Source: Mnemiopsis leidyi (lineage: Eukaryota; Ctenophora; Tentaculata; Lobata; Bolinopsidae). Taken from it: 45,365 nt of DNA. The first letter of the stretch is position 1. The number at the start of each line of letters is the position of its first letter. Shown here piece by piece: positions 12,809 through 24,800 of the stretch. Below the pieces are notes generated by a model. The model did not search any database and was not told the DNA's origin. It saw only the letters and a program-made list of their open reading frames with translations. The position numbers and the translations under genes are program-made. The DNA lies in NCBI GenBank assembly GCA_000226015.1, contig JH152767.1, forward strand, positions 30,995-76,359. Direction: 5' to 3'.

Positions 12809-15800
12809 ATGGCAAAGAAGAGAAGTAGAAGACCAGCCCCGACACCGGCAGTTCCTGCCGAGGTGGACGAGAGTCATGCTGTAGTGAGGGAGGAGGAGAT
12901 GTTGAGGGATGAGATTGACGACCAGCTTCTCTCACGTGATCAGATAAGGTTAGTTAAATGAATGAATAATAAATAATGTTGAGGGATGAGATTGACGACC
13001 AGCTTCTCTCACGTAATCGGATCAGGTTGGTTAAATGAATAAATGGTTATATTAGATTAGTGGTTAAATAAATTTATTTTTTTCAATTTATGCTTAGTTT
13101 ACTCTGCGACTTACAATTGTTCATAATCCAACGTATAACGATATATTGAAATTATTCAATAGTCAAACAGGCCTTCGAGCATATTTTTGGTCTTTACATT
13201 TAAGGAAAAAACTCAGTCTCTCACGGTTGCCAAACTCCTTATAAAAGACAGTGAGATGTACACAAATTTAATTTATACTCTATAGCATCACCATAACTAC
13301 TGAGGTATTGAATATTGTTATATTTATGTAATGTTTGTAAGATGCATACCTATTGCATAAGACTCGAGTAAGGGAACCGCGAGAGAGCGATTTCCTTTTT
13401 GAGTCGTACAAAGACCATTATAAAGCTTATAATCAGCGATTCAAATTTTTTAGTCGATGTCAGAGCCGTTTGAAAAATTTTACGTAAGTTTTTCGAACGC
13501 TTCTCCCTTGCATTTTACTTGTCGTTTTTTAAGATATTTAGTTATATTTGGTGCTTTGATATCAATGACTACGGACATTTCCGGGATCTAAACTTTAGAT
13601 TCCTTACTATATTGACTTTATGAAAGCTATGGAAACCAATGTGACACACAAACACTCCTATATTCTGATATGTCTGCTACCGGGGTAAGCCATCAAACTG
13701 GGTAGCTTGAGGAGTTTCCATACGACAAAACAAATTTGTTTCGTTCCGACCCTGCTTGATTATTTCTAGGATTTCTCACAGAAACCTTACGATGCAGGTG
13801 TTTGCTGTAGGAATATACCATGTTGTTCGTACAGCTATTATCACAGATGAATCATAGATATACTCTGGTATTGGGGTGTCATTATAACATATGCTAAACT
13901 GCGGTCTTCAGTTGCTGAATATTGAGTGTAATATTTGAATACCTCTCAGATGTCCAGTAATACGAGGAATGGTATTTTTCCGCCTTTGCTGCTCACAACA
14001 ACTATAAAAGCTTTTCGCGATGAAATTGACCGACCAATTCGTGTAGAGTCCAAACTCACAATTTTCCTGTTCTTAATTCTCATAGCATAGCACTCTAAAA
14101 AAAGTTCTTTACATTGATGATTAACTCCTGATAGTTAATCGACTTTGGACAAATGCAAGTTTGTTGCATTTGTACGAATCCACTGTCCTTTGACAAGCTG
14201 TCACCAAACTGTAACATTGCTATAAGATGGAAGAGAAATCAAATTTCTGTACGTAATTTAAAATTTCGTAAAACAGGTAAAAATTTAAGGTTCCTTAATC
14301 CGTGTTTGCAACTTCATCCTTGTACCAGTGACGTACTATCTGCTGCTATCTAAACAAGAATTGCGCCCGCTTAGTTAGGTCTCAGGCGGACGCTAGATTT
14401 CCATCTCTCAAATTTTAAAGAGGCTTCTTCGATTATCCTCTGCTAGTGCTAGAAGCATAGAATTTGAGCAGCAGATATGTTGTAAAAGTGAATTCTGCCG
14501 CAAAGACTGCTAATGGAATACCATGGAAGCTACAGTGAAAATATTGGCCGTGAAACTGAAACATTTTTATTCCAACTTGTCTGATGATAATGGCTGCTGT
14601 AGATACATACTAGTTTTCGGTTTTGAAAACTTATAGCCGGCCGTGATGTGGATAATTTTGACGGTGCAGTCAAATAGTTTGACTAGGTCTATTTTTTAAT
14701 TTAATTTTGTCGGAAATTAAGTTTCAGTGTCATTAGCTTCAAGCTTGCATGTTGCAGTGGCTGATACGCGGCTCTCGCATTACATCTAGTCAAATATAAA
14801 TGATATTGATAATGAAAGTGAGATCAGGTGCAGACTAGAGCAATTTATAAGGTATGCGATTCGTGGAGTAATTACGATAGCTGATTCAATCGGTCTATTG
14901 CGATGCGTTTATTAGGATAACGCTACGNNNNNNNNNNNCATGTTGCAGTGGCTGATACGCGGCTCTCGCATTACATCTAGTCAAATATAAATGATATTGA
15001 TAATGAAAGTGAGATCAGGTGCAGACTAGAGCAATTTATAAGGTATGCGATTCGTGGAGTAATTACGATAGCTGATTCAATCGGTCTATTGCGATGCGTT
15101 TATTAGGATAACGCTACGCTGTTAAATTTGCATGTCGTAATATTGTGTCACATAATCTATTAATATTATCGTAATACCGCAAAATTAAGAATGAAATAAT
15201 TGGCCACAGTAGCGCATAAACTTAAAACCATAGATAAGTCAGATAAGCATTAGAATTGAATCTCAAATTGACATAATACTTCGGCATAATACTTTATATT
15301 GATACGTACGCCGCGCAACGGTAATAAACTCGCAAATATATATTCAGCGTAGAATAACTTTGCGGAGGCACCTTGTAACGTCGACATGGTAACGGTGGCG
15401 CGCACTGCACTATGTGTAAAATTGCTTTGTGACCGCGGACAGCGGACAGCGGACACCGCCATCTACCTACCTACCCACCTACCACCTCCAAAATCCGACC
15501 ATTTTAAACCATCTACTTTACTTTTTTGCCTTCGGCAAAAAAGTATTAGAGATGGAAAAAATTTGGAATCTTTTACGGCATCATTTGTAGCTGATAAAAG
15601 GTCAGGACTCCTTGGCTCAAGAGTAGATCAAGGAAAAGTTGCGGGATGCCGTGGAAACACGATATTATCCTAAGTTGTTTGGGTTTATATAGGGTACAAT
15701 TCAGTCTTAATTCTATTTGCTGCAGTAATCACCAAAGCCTAGTATTGTCCTACGTTGTATTGTGTAAGGCAGGAAATATCGTTTGTCATCCTGATGTATC

Positions 15801-18800
15801 TCAAACTTGAAAAATGCAGAGACGACAAACCTTCTGCTGCTGTATGACGAGGTCAAGATGCACATTACGAAAAGTTTCTGGGACATGAAACAAGGATGGA
15901 ACAAGTTGGAAAATGCGAACTTTTATAGCTCAAGGGTCACATCTTTGTTGCTTGTATTTGTCTTTGTTTTCAGGGTTTCTTACTTAACAGTTAGTTTAAA
16001 CTCTCAAAGATATCTTACTCTGGTATAATTGTATTATAAAAGTTCAATTTCGCTATAGCCGAAATGGATGACTTCACCGCATCAAAAGTCCACAATGAGC
16101 TAGTGAAGTGTGTACGTGTTAAAGGTTTACAGTAAGTCTCTCACGAAAAGGACACCATGAATGGGTCCGTCTCCTAGATTTGTGAAGAACAATAGTATGA
16201 TATATCGGTCAGTGTGACTACATGTATACCCATCACTCGATATACTTGCTCTGGTCGGTTTAGCCAGTTTGTGACATGAGTCTCCGTCAAGCTTCTTGCG
16301 AGCTGAGTTAAAGACATTACCCCAGAACACGACGAGGAAACCCATTATTCCATATAAGGAAATGAAAATTAATAGATGATCGATTACGTACGATAATCAC
16401 TGTGAAGTATAAGTAATCAAATCAACTGCGTGAGGAACGAGTTAACATTCCTCGTCTGCACAATGACTGTGTGTATACCTGAGAAACTGAAATAAGTAAA
16501 CAAACAGCCGACTCTATACAACTTTCACCTGATCTTCTATAATGGTATTACTTAATTGAATCAACAAGTAAGAATCTAACTAAGCTAAAAATTTTACAGA
16601 GTTTGCTACAGCGCAAACAAAGAAAATTGATGCCATGGTCCGTTGAACTGTCAGTTCCTTAATACGCTGCAGTAAGTCCAGGCCATGTTAATAACTGCTA
16701 TCTGGCAGCCGTCCAATTCTCTCCGAGTATTCATCTGTGTTGGTGTTCTCTCATGTTCTCTGATATGAGTGTTACTGTGTGGCATCAGCAGCTGTGGTAT
16801 TCTATAGTTGCATTGATTTAACAAGAAGGGAAGGGCAAGTCAGAAAATTTGATGTTTTAAAAGTTATGCCATATTCTGGGGAATGTGCTGGAAACATGAG
16901 ATGACGAAAGTTTATCGGAAATTTTTTAAATGACAGGATCTTTTACTCAATGTGTTAATATGTCCAAATGACAGATAGCATTAATAATTTGGAGACCCTT
17001 AAAGTAAAAGATAATTCATAATCTGTGATCCTTGACGATTTGTAAAAGTATAAACTATCACGAAATGTTTCTCATTTCAACGATGCATATGAAATATGAT
17101 AGAGGTCGCACAAATTTGTTCCATCGTTTTAAAACAGTAGACTGCACAGAGTGCTCTGTGAACTGTAATTGGGTTCTTCGAGCCTTCTTCTTGTAGCCCT
17201 TGTCTACGTAAGCTGCCTCCCTAGAATTGTCTTACTCCTTCACGACACTTTATCTCTGTCTCGAGAGGCAGAAGGAATTACACGCTGTCCGCACTTACTG
17301 CCTTATTCTTTGTAGCCAGACTTACTTCCCTACACTGTATCTCCGTATATGGAATAATTAGCGGGCAGATTCTGGAGCAAGGTCTTTGTGATAGCTGACC
17401 GAGACACCGTTACGTGTCTTGATATTGCAAAGATATCGCGATAAATGTTAACATATCTCGATATCACGTGATGTTAACGACTAAAGTTGCTTTCTGGCGA
17501 ATTCAGAGAGAATCGAGCCTATTTTCTAACGAAATGATGAATAAAAGAACTATCACAAATTCACTCGACACACAACAAAAATTCGTGACATTCCAGGAAT
17601 TAATTTGTTTTCCTGTACGATAAAAAGTTCACAATTTGTCAATCTCTCACAAAAACTGACGTCCCTCTGCAGTGCTGTAAAACTGTATTGAAAAAACCAT
17701 TCGCTCAAACAGTTTCTCCTAATTCTCTCGTCTGCACAAGCAATTCAGACAAACTGGTAACTTAAGAATAACATTCTGAATGCGAATTATCATCGTAAAA
17801 TGCTATTATGTTCTGATCGCTTGAACCCTCCATCTCCGTCACAGTGCGTTTAAACTTGTTCACTTCATTGACGTGTTAAATACTGTTTCCAGGACCCTAA
17901 GTACGTCATTCTTCACAGGTCAGATACATAACTCTTACATACGACGTGAATGCAAACTTCATTCATTATTCTCATTCGGTAAGACAGGTCTCATAACGTT
18001 AATTGAAATCCTGCTGTACAAATCGGTTGTATTCTGCAACTATCGTGTTTACTGATACAACATCGTGATTATAACCCCTCGGAACATAGAACAAAAGATC
18101 GTAACTCTGCAACTTCGCATCTATTTGAACAGTCGAAAACCTCGATCCAATCAGAAAACTCTCCACAGTCTTCCCGTCCTCGTCCATACACAAATCAAAC
18201 GTCTCCGCCCCAACCAACCCTGGAGAAACTAAGCTCAAGGTAAACCTCCACCTCGTCCTTTTAACATCGTAGTTAGACCGACCGTCCTGGTCAGATATCC
18301 AACTCTCCCTCGCCCTCCTCCTCTCTACTCGTACAACAGGAGGGAGAGGGTGGAGATACTCTCGGTAGAACTGTCTTGATAGTCGGACGTCACGTGGTCT
18401 GACCCCGTGATCCCTGACACAGAACCAGGTCCAGAGTGAAGGGTCGTTAGCGAGGTGGTGGGTGGTGGAGTTAGCAAGGGAGAAGGGAGAGAGGGAGGAG
18501 GGTGAGAGGTAGGAGAGGATCTGGAGTTGGAGTTCTTGTGGTAGGGATAGCAGGGTCATGTGACATCTTGTTTGGTGGTCAATGTCTTCTCTTTGATGTC
18601 ACCTTGTTGAGGACACAGCTGGCTGGTATTCGCGTTGTAAAACGGTCAAGTTATTAAAGCTAAGTATCCTTGTTTCCTTGGTGGACGATCAGATAAATCA
18701 GAATTTCAATTTTAGTAGAAAAAGCAACGAGACATAGAAAAATATCCAAAAAAGATTCGAAAAACTTCTTATGAAAGCTCTGCTTGCAGTGTCACTAATT

Positions 18801-21800
18801 AGTTTTTATAACAAGGACACAAATATTCGAATGTTTCAACTTATGTAAAAGCCGTTTTGTAGCACAGGTAGACAATTATAGCTGTACATCATTTCTTGGC
18901 AAGAAAGTGATAACACAATTATTATTGACCGGCGAAGTTGGTTTGCAGACAGCATTACTTGATTCTAATTAATTAATTGATTATGATAATGATATTATGT
19001 GAGTGCATCACGATAAATTGGCTACTCTAACATGATACTGCGATATGTAACTAAGTAGTGACTTGCTTGTGTCGAATCTATTCAGGATGCTGGTAATAAA
19101 GTGAATCATGAGACTATGGTGCATGAAATTAAAGATAGGTTTCGGGTGTTCCATTAAAAGCTAAAAAGAAATTCACTGAATTTCTTTGCTTCGTTGTTGT
19201 CGTTCTTTTGTGTTGTTGATTTGTTTTGTGTAATCAGCAAGTAAGCGATACTCACCTACTCTAGCGGTTAAATAACTGTAAACCTCTCGCATGTTTACTG
19301 AACTCCTAACTATTGACTAAATTTATGATTCCAGCATTGAGGATTCTACCTACCTGAACAGCCACTCCATTCTTCATGGGTTAATCCCCCTACAGCTCTT
19401 CCTTGCTGATCGGGCTCTGAGCGATGTAGACCGGTATTTACTCTGGCTAGTCACCAAATTTTATCCAACAGGGCCGAAGAAATCTGGTCAACGAAATTTA
19501 AACTTTCAAACCAAAAGCGACCTTCTATTGATTTTCAGATAGCGAAAATATTAAAGATAACTTCAAAATTCGTACTGTGAACATTAATTTTAATTGGATC
19601 TTTTGGATGGTAGTGAATTTTGTCGTTCATCAAATCTGTCATCATTTGCACCCTGATACAAACGGAATGTGTTACACTTTAGCGGGCCGCTTGCTTGAAA
19701 CCAGAGAACTCCAAAACAAACCTGTCGTGATGCTCGTCGGTTTTTTTTGAACGTAATTCATTTGCTTCCGTCGATAATCTATCCTTAACTTCAAACTTAA
19801 TACATTTAGATAGATTCCAATTAATTTGTTTCCTGATACTCCAATACGTAAAACAGAAATTGAAAGTGGAGGAGTCATGTTATGCATTATGATAAGAGAA
19901 ACTCTTGAAAGCCTGGAGTACCATTTAACGATTCGACTAGAATCAAAATGATAAGGTGATCACTTAAGTACCGAAAACAGATTTGTGTCGCACCAGGTTC
20001 ATCTATCTGGCAGAATTCCAACATTCCAAAAAGAGAGGAGCTGCGTCTTTTACTGCCCTACAGCCTTGCGTTACCGCAATTATCGTGTATTGTTGATGAA
20101 AGCTGTGCTACTGCTCATGCGAATGAAGCAATGAAACAGCCTGGCCCGTGACATTGTGTAATTTGATTTGATAGCGTGAAACACTAGTACGCTATTGCTT
20201 TTGCGACAGATTGTGCCGCGTTCAATTTTAAAACATTTTCCTAAGAAGCTATGAGGACTGTGTCGAAGTCTAGAGAAATCGAAGAAGCTTACAGTCGCAA
20301 ATGGTCAACCTTATTCAGATATCCCGTTACATGGAGATATGATGACATTCACCGCAATATCTTCACGATATCGAGACACGTACCGGTGTCTCGGTCAGCT
20401 ATCACAAAGACCTTGCTCCAGAATCTGCCCGCTAATTATTCCATATACGGAGATGCGGTGTAGGGAAGTAAGTCTGGCTACAAAGAATAAGGCAGTAAGT
20501 GCGGACAGCGTGTAATTTCTTCTGCCTCTCAAGACAGAGATAAAGTGTGGTAAATGGAATCAGACAATGCCACCCAGATAAAAGAAGACGGCAACTTCCT
20601 CAAAGTGAACTGTCACTCACAATTAAGATAGCAAACATGGATATCTGATCGTATATTGGAAAATCGCAGTTGACTCCAACGTGAGAAAAGTCGTACGTAT
20701 AATTCCGCTACTCCTATAGTCCTATTGACTCCAAACTTTACAAAATTGTTCGATCTTTAATCCCTTCTGAAATCTTGACAAACAGTCAGAAGGAACCAAC
20801 AATTTCATAGCGTTAGCGATATTTTTAATGTATTGTTGCTCTGATATTGGGCTCCATATATCTCCAGATTCTTAACCAGGTGTTTTTAACCTTGTGCAGT
20901 ACAATTTACCTTTTGTCATTGTCATGCAGCGCTGGTTTTTGTAGAGATATGTGGAATGTGAACTGCGGAATGTGTACCCACTGGCACTAGTCATAACAAC
21001 GGGCAGTAGAGGGCTGGAAAACACCAATACAGAATGATGAATACTGAGAGGGAAAGTTGGAGAATTGCCAGATATGTTGTATAAGAGGTTTACATGGCAG
21101 CATTACTGGCGTTCTGTACACTGTACTGCTGCAGACCACGGCCTACTCTTTTGCTTCTTTCTTCCTCTGCGGGGTGTCCACTCTGATTAGAGCGGATTGG
21201 CGGACGGGTAACAAATTGATTTGTGAACTTTCTGAAACTGCAGGTGACAGGTGTCGCCTCTTAGTGACATGCTTTACATTTACCGGCAGCTGTGCTCACA
21301 TTTTCTCTTCATTCTTCACAGGAATTATTTAATTAACAACAGGTCTTATTGTGCAGGCAATTAGGCCAATTAAATGTGCCACATTGCTGCTATCGCGATC
21401 CGCTGTGTTCCATATAAGGGATAATTGGTATTCTGCGTATCTTGAGTAATGTCCTTAGTTACATCAGCCGGTGGAAGCCAATGAAAACATCATTAGCGTC
21501 ACCTACAGCGTGTTGTGTAGAAGACCTGTGTGTTGTGTGTCTAGATACTAGATAGGGAGGTTTCTTGAAGCTCCTGTAATTATCTAGATGTTGAGATGTA
21601 AGCACTTGGAGTAAACTCGGTCCGTCTCAGATCTCTGTGTTTTCTTCACAGCACTTACCTGCCGGCACTAATCTGTGTCGCTGTTTACAGGGGCTAAACG
21701 CGATACAGTCTGAACGATGAATGGTATGCAACTACGGGCTATGTGTAGGTACTACATCTTAACAAGTACTTAGTGTCTTAGTAGTGTACCGTGGAGGGTC

Positions 21801-24800
21801 GTGATGTCAGGTAAAAGCAAGATGACGTGTAGATATCCACTGTAGTGACAAACCGCGATAACCTTACTTGTCTTTATCCTACATACTACATAGTCTGTCC
21901 TTAGATATATCTGTAGCGTGAAAAGTCGTGATTACTTCGACAAAGTTAGCTAACTTCTCGTGAAGGCCAAGTCAGACTTTATTTCGAGAGGGTACGAGTT
22001 TTACCTAAACTGTGACTCCAGTACCCCTACACACTGACACAACATGGTATCAGACTCCTCACTCCAGTACCCCTACACACTGACACAACATTGTATTAGA
22101 CTCCAGTACCCCTACACACTGACACAACATGGTATCAGACATTGCAGACCTCCAGAGTTCGGTGCCCCTACACACACACATAACATACCAGCAATACATT
22201 ATAGTTTCCTGACAGTGATGGAACACCTCATATCAAATTACCTGGGAACTTTATCTGGTATAGTTTGGGTGGAGGGACTGTCTGAACTGCTCTTCGCGAA
22301 TGTCTTACGTTTATACTGTTATAGGGTGCTTCGGGTAATTCCTGATGTCGGTAGTACGCCGTTTCTGGGCTAGTAGAGTGTGTGTAGAGTGTGTGTAGAG
22401 TGTGTGTAGAGTGTGTGTAGAGTGTGTGTAGAGTATGGGTAGAGTATGGGTAGAGTATGGGTAGAGTGTGTGTAGAGTATGGGTAGAGTGTGTGTAGAGT
22501 ATGGGTAGAGTGTGTGTAGAGTATGGGTAGAGTGTGGGTAGAGTGTGTGTAGAGTATGGGGGTAGAGTGTGGGTAGAGTGCCGGTAGCAGCATATTTGGC
22601 TATAGAGTTTGAAAATAAGTCGAAGTTATATCTGAAGTTTACTGTTAAGAGGTCCCTTGACCAAGGTCCCTTCATCAGGAACCTTGAAAAATTAGGCTCT
22701 TGTTACAATGTTGAAGAGGGAGAAGGTTGGAGGGAGAATGGTGGTGCGAGTAAAAAGCAGGAACAATGAAGGATTGGAAAAGGAGAATGCGGAAACGGAT
22801 GATTATACGGCCGGAGGACGGGGTCCGTGCTAGTTCAGAGAATTCACGAAACACAGCCACTTTGTTTGATAGTGTTCTAGGGCTGCATTGACACTGGCAT
22901 GTTGAGCTGTACGAAGTTCAATTAAGCCAATGTTTAATATGTTGTCAAGCTTAATATACGTGTTGGCAAAAGGGGGTGTTAAGCTAGCGATACAATGTTA
23001 ATTTTTTTCTACACTAAACAGCTGCAGTGAGATAACATGCCTTACTTGACTTACTGCAATAACAAGTTATTTACCGCGAATAGATCATATTAAGGTTAAA
23101 GAACTACATGTTTGTTGTGCAAGATTACAGTTGTAACATATATTTCAGCTATACAATATATATAATCAGTTAATCTCTTTCTACTTTCCAGGTTTGACGG
23201 AGATTCAGAGAGTGAGGCTGATGACGACCTGGACACAGAGGACGTGTTTCAGCTCCCTGACTCAGATGATGAAATAGGTCAGTTTACTGTTGGTTTGACT
23301 GCGAAGTTTACAATTAGGTGTAATAAGTCGTTGTAATAAAATTGAAAATAAACTCAACACTATCTAATGTCTATTTTGTCTCAATGTTTGGTGTGGCTAA
23401 GTAAATTATTACTATATGAATTATTACATTGACAGTTCAGTTTTATATTTAATCGGGTATATGCACATAGTCAAGTTGTAGGGGTCATTATGTGATAAAA
23501 TTGTCGCTGTTATCTGAAACAGCAAGAATCGTCTTTAATCGTCATTAATTAAGTTTTTCTGAAATACAGAAATTTTCTAAAAAGCCGTAATTACTAAAGA
23601 CTGCTAAGTGCTAATTTGAAGGTGACAAATCGCGAGTTATTCACTTACAAATCATATAGATGACCTATTTGTGTCCAATAGAATTGTCGATCTTAATCAA
23701 GATTTGAAAGCTACGGAAATGAAACACAAATTTGAGTTTACATTATCAGCACAGCTTTGATCAAAGCTTACACAGTTCTACAATTTAATTATTTCAGGCG
23801 ACAGTGAAGAAGATGAAGATGATTCAGAGGAAGATATCAAAGAACGGAATTTCCAGGAGATAGAAGATGAATTAAGGTAGAACTTTAAAAAATGAAAGAC
23901 TTGAATAAACGTGATTTCACTTTATTATCTAGATTTATATTTTTCTTGATTACTTTTAATTAACGTTTAATGAAATGAGCGTGTTATCAAATACCTCCGA
24001 TGTTTAGGGAGAAAGATCAAGCATGGGGAAAGAAGAAATCGACTTATTACAATGATGACGAGGATGAAGAACTTTCTAGTGCTGCTGAAGAAGAGGTATT
24101 TTACTTCGTCTTCACAGTTTGTAATGTTATTTTCTCATTTTGCAGCTTTATTCGATTAGACTATACCTACACCCTCTCCTGTAACTATATGAAAATTTTA
24201 TTTATCACACAATTCAAACAATCCCAGTGTTTGAATAATATCACTGTCTCAAAACTTATTGTTCTTTGATTTGAGGGTGAAGCGAATGCAAAACGTAGAA
24301 AAGGCTCCATGGTATTTCCCATCATAAAACGCAACATTAATCACTCTGAATACTTTTAGATGGAGGAAGAGGAGGAGAAGGAAGCCATGGTTTTACAGAA
24401 GCGACTTCTGAGTCATCTTAGTGACGATCATTTTGACACGCAAAGGTACCTGTCACAAATCCCTCTTACCTCTCTAAGTTTAATATATTACTCTTGCATA
24501 GAAAATCAAGTCTTCTAGAATTTTTATATCTAACTCGTTGTTTTTACACATATAAGACTATGGTGATATTCTCCTCAGATTTATATCAGACACCAAAGAA
24601 ACTGCAGAAAAAGAAACGATAGTGAGGACAGATTTTGAAAACATGACTAAAGATGAGAAACTTATTTATCTTCTCCAGGTAAAGTGTAGACCTCTTAAGA
24701 TTTTTGCAATTATTTTTTTAAAGGCTTTCCAGACAACAAGTACGAAAATTGGGAGATGATAAATTACTTTAATGTGGAGTCATGCCCCATGTCAAATAGA

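Larger units (their letters stand above)
12949..23191. other. UTP3 intron 1, 10.2 kb, repeat- and insertion-rich
   Basis: This intron is about twenty times longer than any other in UTP3. Besides the items listed separately (duplicated donor, N gap with 180-bp repeat, hairpin at 15520, 164-bp inverted repeats, F-box gene, two minisatellites) I see no coding exon. A (ggacagc)n/(ctac)n simple stretch lies at about 15432-15485. Short ORFs elsewhere in it carry no recognisable domain. Confidence 0.7.

Noticed and set aside
14748..15118. 180-bp direct repeat as a biological LTR or duplication
   Set aside because: Copies are identical and end at the N run, so an unmerged contig overlap is more likely.
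22228..22675. Two long - strand frames rich in Thr-His-Ser-Leu-Tyr
   Set aside because: Direct translation of the 11-bp repeat; no start context or conserved domain.
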